DNA of 64,000 nt from Zarea fungicola (taxonomy: Eukaryota; Ascomycota; Sordariomycetes; Hypocreales; Cordycipitaceae), in the NCBI GenBank assembly GCA_900169235.1, contig FWCC01000114.1, forward strand, positions 62,001-126,000. The letters run 5' to 3'. Below, in pieces: positions 45,938 through 56,730 of the stretch. The first letter of the stretch is position 1, and every line of letters begins with the position of its first letter. The position numbers were made by a program, and so were the translations under genes. A model generated the notes under the pieces. That model searched no databases. It saw only the letters and a program-made list of their open reading frames with translations, and was not told the DNA's origin.

Positions 45938-47455
45938 GTTTACTGCAGTCTGATAATGTGTCGAGTTCTTGTTACAAAGCACGTACCGTAGTAAAGGCAT
46001 CTAATATGAACAGTTGTCGAGCTGGGCATTTTATTGTTTAAATAGGCTCGTGATAGGGTAGCTGCGACACCAAAACATGGGGGAATCGCGCCAGGCTTCA
46101 GCTGAATCGCCACAAGAGCGCCGTGAAGTTCTAGATGGCATGCTGCACGAGAATTCACTGCCCCGCAGCAACTACGGAACAAGGCTGTGCAATTTGTTTC
46201 TATTTATTTTGCTTTTTCCTTGATTTTACCGCCACCGAAGAGATAGATCTCCATGTCTCCACTCCATTCCCTGATTGACTAAATATGGCAGCTTTTGGCT
46301 TACAAGTACAGCTAGGCCGATTCGAACATGGTAAATGAGAGAGGAGGGATGATGCCTCTCTCGCAGTATGCAATCAGTGTCATAAGCGGCTAGGGGCACG
46401 TCTCTTTGCATAGCCTGATAGCTAACGCGAACGAAAGTTCAGAGTAGCTAGGCTCTGTATAAATACGTGGATGAGACAAGTTTAAGCTGGGTTTGTTAAG
46501 ATTTTATCTAAAGCAATCCCTTTGAAAGCTTTGAGTGCACGAAGCCTCTGGGCAGGTCAACCTACCCACTGTTAAAATGGTAACGGTTCAAGTACATTGA
46601 GATTGACCAAATAATCCCTGTACCTAGGCATAACAGTCATACATGTCGATCAAAACAGCACCTCGGGCCGCATAGAGTTGCCGCCTAGTAATAAGTACCT
46701 ACTAAGGAAGCCATATTACTGGCCGCAATGCCTGTAAGTGACTTGCCTGGAGGCTGCGCATGCAAATACAATTTTGTAGACATGCTTCTGTGACAGTGTC
46801 CTCCCCGAAAGCCAGGGCCAGGATTAACACCTAGAGGTGCTATAATTTCCAGAAAGCGACCCTCCACGTAAATCTACACGCACTTCATCCGTAGCAACAG
46901 CGCCCTGCCTGCACCTGAACAACCTAGCTTGACCAGAGAAGATGTCTGCGAAGCTCACAAATTCTTTCACTGTCCCGTAGAGCAGTTAGCTATAATCTAA
47001 ATTTTCACAGTAAGGATGGAATTAGTGGAACAACTTCAAATACAAAGGATCCATTCTACATAGTTGTAGGCATGGCCGTTTCAAAACAAATCATTAGTCC
47101 AATATCACGGTTGTCTTTCCACTGCCCTTCTAGCTGTGTGGAGTAACGCCTGTAAAAGGCACTACCAACTTCAGTGAGACAGGTACCGAGTACAAAGAGA
47201 TTGATTATTGAACCGATTTCTTCTATCAAAGACTTGCCATCTAGCTCCATGTTGAGATGATTCGAATTATATTCTGAAGCAGAATTTTGGCTGCATTCAA
47301 TCTATCGTATTAATAAAGACTTTAGTTCGCAATCTTCAGGCTGCGGTGTTGTGAAACGAGTGCAAAGGCGATGCAACGGTAGACCATGATATTCAAACTG
47401 TACAATATAAATTACTCGACTGAGACATCTTTACACGCTAATTTTTGGCATTTAA
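45938..47455. other. Intergenic, no feature seen
   Basis: 1.5 kb of AT-rich sequence with short, non-protein-like ORFs; no repeat or RNA recognised. Confidence 0.55.
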
Positions 47456-48469
47456 TCAGTACGTTTCAGTGTCCCAGCTCTTCTTCTCTGCATCGTTAAA
47501 GTCGTGGGCATCCCTCAACGTGTTGTACTCTTCCAAGGAAACCTCTTCAATCATGGGGACGATTCCGTGAGTCCTGGTGCCGTGCAGGATACGCTCATAC
47601 GTGCCTGTGCCCTTTGGCACTCGGAATCGGCTCTTGCCATGCCACCACGACGCATGAAACCCAAGCGCAATCATGTAGCGCGGGCTGTCTGACGGATTGG
47701 GGATGCCGGCGTGCCAGGTGCGCATGTCCCGAAAGAGGACGGATCCCTTCTTGATGGTCGGCTGGAAGCCCGGAATCGTCTTCTTCCTCTCCTCGACGAA
47801 GCTGTCCAGGATGCGCGTCTCGCCCTTGGGGCCGGGCGGCGTCTGCGCCTCGCCGTTGAACAGGTGCGTGCCGGGCCAGATCTCGGTGGAGCCGTTGTAC
47901 GGGCCCGTGTCCACGGTGTAGATGTTGCCAATGGCATAGAACGGGCACGGCGGGTGGTTGCACATGGCGTCCGAGTGGGCGGGCTGCCGCTTCAGGCCAT
48001 GCGGCAGCGCGTTGTTGCCCGAAATCAGGTTCCACGCGGGGTTCGCCCCCAGGTACAGCGTGGCCGCGTGGAACAAGAGGCCGTTGAGGTAGACGTCGTC
48101 GTAAAAGTACTCGGCGGGGAAGAGGGGAGGGCCCTGCTGGATGTTCTCGACGCCAAAGTTGCGGTGGAGGCTGTCGCCCTTTTTCAGCTCCTCGTTGGTG
48201 TCCTCCACCATGAAGGCATTGATCTTGTCCAGATGCGCCGGGTCAACCAGATCTTCCAGGACGACGACGCCGTCGCGGTGCATGCCGGCGAGGAGCAGCT
48301 TGATGTTGGCGTCATTGAAACGGCCGGCCGCCTTTTCCTCGGGCGACGCAATGACCTTGACCACTGTGTTTGGGCCCTGTTTTGGCAAACCCGGCATGTA
48401 CGAATTATCCAAGGCATTAGCACGGCCCTGCACGGGCTCAGTAGCGGTTTGGGTGACTGTAACAGCCAT
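47456..48469 (-). CDS. Phytanoyl-CoA dioxygenase (PhyH)-family oxygenase
   Basis: Intronless, 337 residues. PhyH-type enzymes are Fe(II)/2-oxoglutarate oxygenases that hydroxylate lipids, alkaloids or natural-product intermediates. The metal triad can be placed: His165-x-Asp167 in QPAHSDAM and distal His253 in TWHAGIPN. Arg264 in SPRYM binds 2-oxoglutarate. Other conserved segments are RDGVVVLEDLV near residue 65 and GSTEIWPGTHLF near 193. It diverges from the transporter gene at 49617 across 1.15 kb. With the transporter, Gfo/Idh/MocA, Dabb and Zn2Cys6 genes it may form a pathway cluster (inference). Confidence 0.92.
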   Translation of the reverse strand: MAVTVTQTATEPVQGRANALDNSYMPGLPKQGPNTVVKVIASPEEKAAGRFNDANIKLLLAGMHRDGVVVLEDLVDPAHLDKINAFMVEDTNEELKKGDSLHRNFGVENIQQGPPLFPAEYFYDDVYLNGLLFHAATLYLGANPAWNLISGNNALPHGLKRQPAHSDAMCNHPPCPFYAIGNIYTVDTGPYNGSTEIWPGTHLFNGEAQTPPGPKGETRILDSFVEERKKTIPGFQPTIKKGSVLFRDMRTWHAGIPNPSDSPRYMIALGFHASWWHGKSRFRVPKGTGTYERILHGTRTHGIVPMIEEVSLEEYNTLRDAHDFNDAEKKSWDTETY

Positions 48470-49616
48470 TATTACGAAGAATGAATTAGAATGGGGTGAG
48501 CTGGTAGTAGATTTGATGTGCTATTCGCTGACAAGAGCCGGCAGCGACAAAATCAACTGTGAGGCACTCTGTAATCTAAATTTGGCAGGTATGAGACGGC
48601 CAAGTTGCTGGTTTTATCCTCACTGACGCAATGAATCCTGTTTCGTATACTTCTCGCCGGGCAGCGCTCAGCGTCTCGGCACAAATCGGTTCGTACGATG
48701 TCATGTCCATGACTATGTCCGCAGATAGCAACCAGGTGCGGCGCTAGCACGGAGAAAGGCTGAGCGTACGGAGCAACTAAGAGCAAGTTCCGTATTGACG
48801 GAGCTGTCAACATAATGTGGCTGGGAGCCACCTCCCTTAGCTCGGCGCTATACATTACCGGAGAGGTCAGGTCAGCAGTGTTATCAAACAGACGGAGATA
48901 GAGATGAAACTCCAGGTTCGACTGTTTTCGAGCAAAATGATACCTCATTTGCCATCCTTCAGGTGATTTATTATACCGTACGCTAGTTCTGTATTTCCGG
49001 CATCGTTCCATCCATGATTGCAAGGTTACAATAACACGAATAGGCCGCTCCACAGTCGTAGTTTACTCGATCAAAATCCGGGGTAACTAGTTACTGGGGT
49101 AAACGGCGCTATGGGCCTCTTACACGGAAGCAAAGTAACGGCCTGCTAGGACTATGTACCAGGTAATTAAAGGACAATTCATGGGGAACGGGGTTTACCG
49201 CACGATTCCCCAATGGCAGATAGAGGTTACTCGACTTCGTGTGTCAATGAAGCTGTACACAGACGAGAGCGCCACTGTACTGTCCTTATCTGGATTCGTA
49301 GCTACTCGGTAATACAGGTGTGCTGGTTGGCAGACTTGCCGAAGACCAACGCCTGCCTGGGGTATGGCCAGCGCCACAAAGCCGAAGCACACGCTCTCCA
49401 TATACAAGTATTCCCTGTTTCCTCACCCAAATGTCCTCGCCAGACTTCGTATTCAAAATTCACGAGAGTTCCTAACTCGCACAACACGTTTCTTCTTCCA
49501 AGTACATTTTCGTTGCATCTCTTTTGCTCTCCATTGTGCAAATCCGGCTTTCAACATCGTTCCTCCTCACGTTCAAAGCCGTCGGACGGGACTGCACATA
49601 CAAAAGCGCCTGCACC
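48470..49616. promoter_or_regulatory. Divergent promoter region between PhyH and transporter genes
   Basis: 1147 bases with both genes pointing outward. No gene is accepted within it. Scattered CGG triplets occur, including CGG-N7-CGG near 48675. Confidence 0.45.
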
Positions 49617-51276
49617 ATGTCGGTGGAAAAGCAGGAAAACTTGGCACCTGTCGTTACTGGCGGCTCGCTAGAATCTGTCCATGCCACTCATGATCTCAAA
49701 GAAAAACTTGACATCAAGGATGCCGACATTTTCCTCGCGCAGACAAAGTCGGCCGCGCGCGACGAGCGCTCCATGACTACCATGGAGGCCCTCAAGGCGT
49801 TTCCCATGGCCATTTTCTGGTCCACCATCTTTGCAACATCGCTGATCATGGTTGGATACGACTCTGGCATTCTCTATTCCTTTTACGCCCTGCCCGCCTT
49901 TACCAAAAAATACGGCACAGACTATGGCGGCACCATTGGCTACGAAGTGTCCGCGAAATGGCAAAACGTCCTGGGCATGGGCACGCCTGTTGGACAGTTC
50001 CTCGGCGCCTTTACGGCCTACTATCCGATGGAGCGATGGGGCCGTAAAAAGGTCTTTGCCGGCTCCCTGTTCCTCACGTCGGCCTTTGTCTTTATTCAAA
50101 TGTTTGCAAAGAACGTCCAGACCCTCGCCGCGGGCGAGTTCTGCGCCGGCGTCTTGTACGGCACGTATGTCGTGCTCGCCCCTACCTATATATCCGAGGT
50201 GTGTCCCACGCCCCTGCGCGGCATCATGAACGCCGGGATCAACCTCGCCTACGTCATTGGCCAGTTTGTCGCCTCAGGCGTCGGCGCCGGCGTCGCTACG
50301 TGGACGAGTCAATGGGCCTACCGGCTGCCCTTTGCCATCCAGTGGGTTTGGGTGCCCCTTCTGGCGGTCGGCCTGTGGTTCGCTCCCGAGTCGCCCTGGT
50401 GGCTGGTGCGCCAGGGCCGCCGGGAGGATGCCGAGGCTTCCCTGCGACGCCTGGTCCGGGCCTCCGCCGGCATCGACATTGAGGCGAAGCTTGCCATGAT
50501 TGAGACCACGACTGCGCACGAGGCCGCGATCCAAAAGGACACGTCGTACATGGAGTGCTTCCGCGGAACCNNACCGCATCCGCACCGAGGTGGCGCTGTT
50601 TGCGCAGACCTGGCAGGTCATCACCGGCATCTCGCTCATTGGCTACGCCGTCTACTTCTTCGAGCTCGCCGGCCTCCCCGTCTCCCAGGCGTTCTACATG
50701 GGGGTGGGCAACACGGGCATTGGGTTTGTCGCGACGACAAGCTCATGGGTGCTCATGTCGTACTTTGGCCGCAGATCGCTCTTCATGTCCGGGCTCTTCG
50801 TCATGGGCGTCTGTCAGATTCTCATTGGAGTATTGGATTGCGTTCCCAACTACGAATCCCGTCCCGCACTTGCATGGGGACAGGCTGGGCTGCTCGATCT
50901 GCTCACGTTTGTGTTCCAGAGCACCGTTGGCCCCATCAACTTTGTCCTTTTTGCCGAAATTGGATCTACACGCCTTCGTTCGCAGACTGTTGCCCTTGCG
51001 GCCTCGACTGGATCCATTTTCCAGATTGTCATGACCATTGCTGTTCCATACATGCTAAACCAGTCCGAAGCAAACTGGAGAGGAAAGACGGGATTTTTCT
51101 TCGGCAGCATTAGCCTGGTGGCTACGCTTTGGTGCTGGTTCAGGCTACCAGAGACAAAGGGCCGCACCTATGAGGAGCTTGACTACATGTTTGAGTGCAA
51201 AGTCCCGGTGAGGAAGTTCAAGTCATACAAGTTTGAGGACGCGGTCGAAGGCGAGAAAGCGGGCCATGTGGTGTGA
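49617..51276 (+). CDS. MFS alpha-glucoside/maltose-type sugar:proton symporter
   Basis: Intronless, about 552 residues if the NN at 50571-50572 counts as one base. The long hydrophilic N-terminus (about 60 residues) and the first helix motif MVGYDSGILYSFYALPAF resemble fungal maltose/alpha-glucoside permeases. Further marks: ERWGRKK after helix 2, TYISEVCPTPLRG, APESPWWLVRQGRREDAE, and the end LPETKGRTYEELDYMF. Read literally, the frame breaks at codon 319 after CFRGT; with one base fewer it continues RIRTEVALFAQTWQ without loss. So the gene is probably intact. The start at 49617 (CACCATGT) is the first in-frame ATG of the family-like N-terminus. Substrate is inferred from resemblance only. 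Confidence 0.9.
50571..50572. other. Assembly gap (NN) inside the transporter gene
   Basis: Causes an apparent +1 frameshift; a single base would join both halves in frame. Confidence 0.85.
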
Positions 51277-52363
51277 TGGTTTTACCGAGGCTCCAACCTT
51301 GGTCCTGTTTGGCAGTTAATGTTGTCTCGCTGCTTGTTTGCCTCGAGTTTGTGGTTCTAGTTTGAGATGACTGAATTAATCGAGATTGATATTCCCGAGT
51401 GGAAAACCATTGCGCCCAGAGAGTGCACTGTGTAATTATTTTCTTTGGTGTAATTTACTTTGCGGTCTTACTTATTGTAACACCGAATTAAAGAGAATGG
51501 CAAAAAGAATGTTGCAACTGCAAAAAGAATGCCGCAGCGAGGANNCTGACCCCTAGACGACTGTGGCCGAAGAATTGCACGATGAAATTTTATAACGCGC
51601 TGAAAACGATTATATTGCTGAATGTACAGTGTCACAGTGAGGATTGCCTGCTTGCAGTCCACAGAGCTTTAAGTCATGCATCATGAGGACCTTGGAATCA
51701 TTTTGATCTGAATCTCATGTATAAGTGTCTTCACTTCCCACTGGACATGGAGTTTGCCTGCTAAAATGTTACCTTTACCAATGCCAATGGGTTTTGGATG
51801 CTTCACATGGCAATCTGCACGAGTCGTTGACAGGCAGACATCCGTAAAAGTCAATAGAGGAAAATTAAGAGGCTGGCCAAGCAAAGGGCGCCTTATCAAG
51901 CCATCAAGCCATCTAGTCACAAATACAGGATCAAGTGTTATCTATTGTTGGTAACAAATGTCGGCTTTGGAGTAACCGTCGCCTGTACCGGTGGTGCAGA
52001 CGCTACGTTGCAACTTAGCATCGCCCATTCTCAATTATCCCCGAACCGGTTCCACCGTACAACCGTTGCGCATAACAGAGGGCACCAGCTACTTGGCGAT
52101 CAGAAAGAGGGGAGAACGCCACCGGCGAATTTAGCTACCCTCGGTGAATTTGTTGCGACTGGACACGGAACTTGCATCCGCATCACCTGACGAGGAGAGT
52201 TGGCCGCTCCAATGCATTCGAGTTGGAGACAAAGCCGCCTCATAACAAATACGTCGCCAGTCACCAGTATTTGGGACGCTTTTGTAATTCTCATGTCTTT
52301 TCAGCCCGAATTTTGAGGAACTGGACTTCGAGGCACGCGACAGTACTCTATTACAAGTAAAAG
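51277..52363. other. Intergenic with assembly gap
   Basis: 3' flank of the transporter and promoter of the oxidoreductase. An NN pair lies at 51544-51545. A GAACCGGTTC palindrome is at 52044-52053. No gene is seen. Confidence 0.5.
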
Positions 52364-53489
52364 ATGGCCGGAGTTGCCATATTTGGAGCGGGCCTGTACC
52401 CGAAGCAGGGTATGTCTAATAAATTTAGCGATTTTAAGCCGTCTGGCATTAATTAAAACTGCGATCGAACAAAGAGGAGCTGACATTCTTAAAGCGTATT
52501 TTCCTGCGCTTAAGGACATTGACGCAAACTTGGTGGCCCTGTATTCTCGGTCTCTCAAGACAGTTACCGAGGGCTATGAGGAGGCAAAAAAGTACCCAGG
52601 GCTTTGCTCGCCAGATTTTGAAATCTACCATGATGAGCAAGGCAGCAGTGGAGTTGACGGCGTACTGAAGCGCGACGACGTGACGGCCGTTGTGGTGTCC
52701 CTGCCCACGACTGTCCAGCCCACTGTGGTCTTGAAAGCCTTGGCAGCGGGGAAGCATGTCTTGATGGAAAAGCCGCTGGCCAAAGATATTCAGACTTCTG
52801 AGATGCTTATTTCCGAGTATGAGAAAACATACCGGCCAAAGGGTCTCATACTTGCCGTGGCGGAGCAGTTTCGGTACGACGCCGGCCACGACAAAATTCG
52901 AGACACCATCGCCAGCGGCGACATTGGTGCGCTCACCGCGGTGCATCTACGGCTCTGGCAGCTAGTGGTGCCTGGGAACAAATGGTATGAGACAGAATGG
53001 CGAAAGACCCCAGAGTACCAGGGAGGGTTTCTGCTCGATGGAGGCGTTCACTTTGTGGCCTTGCTTCGGCACGCTACATCCGATGAGATTGTGGAAACAG
53101 CGTCATTTGCGAAGCAGACCCTAGACCACCTGCCTCCTTTGGACACCGTTCATGCGGCTCTCAGATTCAAGAAAGGCGCATTGGGCACCCTTAGCATCTC
53201 ATTTGCTTCCGCAAAAACCGACTACAGCTGCGTATTCATAGGCGACAAGGGTAGTATTACTGTTGCAGGGGAAGCAAAGGGACTCAAAGTCCATGTGCAG
53301 GACGCAGCTGAAAAAACACTGTTTGACGAAGTCGTCGAGAGCAATGACACCTATAAAACTCTATTTGCCGCATTCCTCAATTCGGCAGAGACAGGAAAGG
53401 AGGACCCGAGAGGCTCACCGAGGCAGGCTCTTGCGGATGTTGCAGTTGTAGAGAGCATTTGCAATAGAGGGGGGAGTGTTGATAAATAG
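52364..53489 (+). CDS. Gfo/Idh/MocA-family NAD(P)-dependent oxidoreductase
   Basis: Two exons, 52364-52409 and 52477-53489, give 352 residues. The short first exon supplies the Rossmann start MAGVAIFGAGLYPKQ; intron GTATGT..GAG (67 bases) joins it to ADILKAYFPALKDIDANLVALYSRS in outline. The catalytic segment GKHVLMEKPLAKD keeps the E-K-P lysine, unlike the Gal80-like protein at 36746, so this one is likely an active sugar, inositol or dihydrodiol dehydrogenase. GGFLLDGGVHF contains the conserved D-x-x-x-H-like site. The long ORF alone lacks the nucleotide-binding loop, which supports the two-exon model. It lies between the transporter and the Dabb gene. Confidence 0.87.
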
Positions 53490-53531
53490 TTATGCCTTGG
53501 CAAAAACACCGAATTCCTTTTTTCTTTAGCA

Positions 53532-53989
53532 CTAGAACTCGCCTGGAATAAAATCGGTTACCATGACCACATTCTCCACCTTACCTGTTATATAGCTGCC
53601 GAAATCCATGTGCGCCGGATCGTTTTTAATGTAATAATCCCGGTCCTCAATTGATCCAAACTCAAATACAAATGAATGCGAATATCCTCTCTTTACGCAC
53701 CGTTAATTCGTTGCAGACTCTCTGCTTGAATTCAGTCCGGGTTACTCACCTGGAGGCCCTCAGGACTTATGTCTTTGCCACCCGTAGCAGAGACTATATA
53801 TGGTTGATTTGTGGTTTGCGAAACGCACAACTGTTTCAAGTTTATAAATCTCTGGCAAACCTTGAACGCAGTGTAAGTGCCTAGCGCGCGTTGACAGAAT
53901 CAGGCTAATTCCCAGCTTACATCTCGTATGGTGTCCTCTTTAACAGTCGGGAAAAATTTGAAATGAACAAGATGAAGGATTTTGGGCAT
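53532..53989 (-). CDS. Dabb (stress-responsive A/B barrel) domain protein
   Basis: Three small exons on the minus strand, 53989-53921, 53860-53750 and 53690-53532, give 112 residues. No single ORF reveals it. Exon 1 reads MPKILHLVHFKFFPTVKED; exon 2 contains QPYIVSATGGKDISPEGLQ; exon 3 has GYSHSFVFEFGSIEDRDYY, then DPAHMDF and a final VTDFIPGEF. This order is the Dabb fold (PF07876): a ferredoxin-like dimeric barrel seen in stress proteins and in small polyketide or resorcylate cyclases and related enzymes. Junctions GTAAGC..AAG and GTGAGT..AAG keep frame. Its stop is only 43 bases from that of the Gfo/Idh/MocA gene, and its start faces the Zn2Cys6 gene, so shared control is likely. Confidence 0.85.
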
Positions 53990-54428
53990 TTTTAGGAGTT
54001 ATGATTTGATCAAGTTTTTTAAGATTTTTTAGAATGAGTATTGGCAAGAACGAGCAGTAGGGGTAGCAACTTAAAAGAGTTGTCTCACAACAACTAGCCA
54101 GTCACCAGTACGCTCCAAGTGTCTCTAGTTCTTTGAGCGCGAGTCAGCCAACACGTCTCCATTTCAGTGGCGCGAGATTTAACGTTCTGGCTTTGTCGGA
54201 AGAAACGTTACCGTACACGTGACAATACTCCCCTCCTGCTGGCAGGTGGGCGAGCCGCTCTAATGCCGTTCCCCGGATATTCGGGCAATTGACATGTCTG
54301 TATCTCCACATATAAGTCCTCCCGCTCCGTGCGACTGTAGCAGCTATCCGTACCAAAGACTCGGCTCAGCAAACCGCTTCGGACGCTCCATACGTGTAGG
54401 CCGCCAGCGACATGGTGAAGGCATCACT
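53990..54428. promoter_or_regulatory. Bidirectional promoter of Dabb and Zn2Cys6 genes
   Basis: 439 bases between divergent starts. A CCG-GATATT-CGG element (54273-54284) is an everted CCG-N6-CGG repeat of the kind Zn2Cys6 dimers bind, and a CACGTG-like core (54215-54221) is nearby. ATATAAG at 54309 may be the regulator's TATA element. Confidence 0.45.
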
Positions 54429-56730
54429 ATGGAGAACCAGCAGGCCAGCCATGCGGAATGCGACGTGCCCGCCAAGGATCCACTGCCTACCAGCGCTCGT
54501 GGCGATCGTGTGAAGAGGGCATGTTCGGAATGCAAGCGCCGCAAAGTCAAGTGCGACGGTAGAGACCCATGCTACTATTGTCAGTGGTACAAACATCCCG
54601 AGCGTTGTGCATACCCACAATTAGTCCCGAGACATATTTTGACTCGCGAGTGAGTAGTCCCTGCAGTTTTACCGGAGGTACGCTGTCTTGTTGAATTCTT
54701 TCCATGCCATGAAACTGACTTACCTCCGTGTTTAGAGCAGTGGATATCATTAGGAAGAGGTTGAACGATGCCACAGGTGTGCTTGGGCGCCTATTCCCAA
54801 AATCTACACTGGATGATCTCATCCCTCTTTCACGAGAGGCACTGGAGGCTCTCCTGAATGAAAGTCATGCAGGCGCTCACGGGCCATCAGCGGCAGCGAC
54901 TAGTACCGCTGGCGGCAGCAGTCTGTCACCACAGAGTGCACGCGTTAGTGGCTACAGCCAATCGACCGGAGGAGCCTTTGAGTATTATGAGTCTGGGGAG
55001 AATCTGGAGGGAGCCGAAGCTGTTGCAGATGATGTCAATGCTTTGTCGCTAAGACAAGGACGTACTTCCTCCTACGTGGGGCCATCATCAGCGACATCAG
55101 GCCTGCGCGCATTATTGAAGATTGCTTCGGACTTTCGACTGGCTAGGCCAGAGCAAGGTAATCCGCAAGAAAGCTCTGTGTATCCTCGTCCTTCGCCAAT
55201 CCAAGTTGCTGAGCCAGCCGCTGAGCTAGCCACCGAGCCAGCCGCAGTAGCCAGGGTCGTATGCAGTCCACAGAGGCTGGTAGACGCATATTTCTACCAT
55301 ATTCACCCTTCAACACCAATCCTCGATGAGCGCTATTTCCGATCGACATTTGAATCTAATGAACGAGATGATTCTGCGTGGCTGGCGCTACTGCACATGG
55401 TCTTTGCCCTGGGAACCATTGCGTGTACAAAATCTGACTCCAATGAGGACATATACCACTATAAAATCGCAAAGTCACACCTTGGACTTGATTCTTTCGG
55501 CAGCGGCCACATCGAGACATTGCAGGCGTTGATCCTCATGGCGGGATGGTATCTCCAATATCGCAATCGGCCAAACATGGCATCCGCAATTATGGGCGCC
55601 ATTTTCCGAATGGCTAACGCATTAAGCCTACATCGAGAGCTCCCAGGAGAGGAGACTCCTCATAACCGGCGAGAACGAGAGCTGCGCCGAAGAATTTGGT
55701 GGAGCATAGTAGTGCTTGATGCAGGCGAAGCAACTACGCTTGGTCGCGTCGCGAACACGAATCTATTTGACCTCAAAGTAAAACCGCCCAGAAACATTGA
55801 CGACTTGGTAAGTTAAAATCAAATAGGCCACTGAACAGGAGATTTATCTAACATTACTAGTCGGGAGAAATCGCAACTGGACCAGGGCTATGTTCCGTGC
55901 TTCTCGCCGAAATCGACTTCTCCAAGCAAGCTAGCAAGATTCAGGATCGTCTAATCTCCGATTCAAATCTCAACTTTGCAGAAACCGTGACATTGGATGC
56001 CCATCTTACATACTGGTTTGATACCCTGCCATCATTCCTTCGTGCTGGTGACGAATCCTCATCATCACTACTGCAGCCACGACTATCACTCAAGTGGAAA
56101 TACCAAAACCTGCGCATTATCCTCTACAGGTCCACCTTGACGGAGGCAACCCTTCGCCGCGTGACATTTGAAGATCTAAATAGCGAACAAAAGGTCTGTG
56201 TCAGGAAGTGCCAGTCTCTTGCCGGTGAGGCAATTAATAATATCGCTACGGAATGGACAGAAAATCAGTATTCGGGCTGGCCAGCGGTCTGGTATTTATT
56301 CCAGGCTTGCACGATTCCGTTATTAAGCCTTTATGGGATGGACAGTGATACACAGCAGATTCAAACATGGAACCGGCAAGTCCAACAGGCAATCCAGCTT
56401 TTCAAAGACATGGCGTCTTGGAGCATTGCCGCAAAGCAGACTCATGAAGTCATATCATTCCTTTATGAGACTTATCGGGAAAACCAAGGAGCTCATGAGT
56501 ATCTACTCAGGATCCCTTCGGCCGTTGTCCGCAATGGATCATTGAACCATCCTCAAGCCAGACTACCGCCGTCATTCAATCAAATTCCGGTAGAGTGGCC
56601 TGCTTGGGACGATATAATCAACGTGCCTGGCTTGGAGTCCCAAATATCTGCCTTTCCAAATTTAAACCTCCCGGAACTTGGCTCCTGCTTAAATATGTGG
56701 GACGCGCCCGAGGCGTTGGCACATGTATGA
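54429..56730 (+). CDS. Zn2Cys6 transcription factor with fungal-specific domain
   Basis: Three exons, 54429-54649, 54736-55807 and 55861-56730, give 720 residues. The binuclear zinc cluster is complete: Cys32, 35, 42, 48, 51 and 60 (Cx2Cx6Cx5Cx2Cx8C), with basic RRKVK between. A linker follows (about 75-240), rich in Ser, Gly and Ala. The fungal_trans middle homology region starts near VDAYFYHIHPSTPILDERYF (about residue 250) and includes the RRRIWWSIVVLDAG segment. It acts in the nucleus as a dimer on CGG-type sites, probably one of the regulators of the neighbouring transporter and enzymes (inference from position). It is divergent from the Dabb gene. Confidence 0.93.

Noticed and set aside
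47711..48484. 257-codon plus-strand frame
   Set aside because: Antisense to the PhyH gene, which has all metal-binding residues.
48553..49053. 166-codon minus-strand frame between PhyH and the transporter
   Set aside because: No recognisable motif, no promoter or splice support, and it fills a divergent promoter region.
49617..51276. Reading the alpha-glucoside transporter as a pseudogene
   Set aside because: The only lesion coincides with the NN gap; both sides are full-strength family sequence.
52410..52428. Alternative 19-base intron in the Gfo/Idh/MocA gene
   Set aside because: It would keep frame but is far too short to be spliced; the 67-base intron ending at 52476 fits better.
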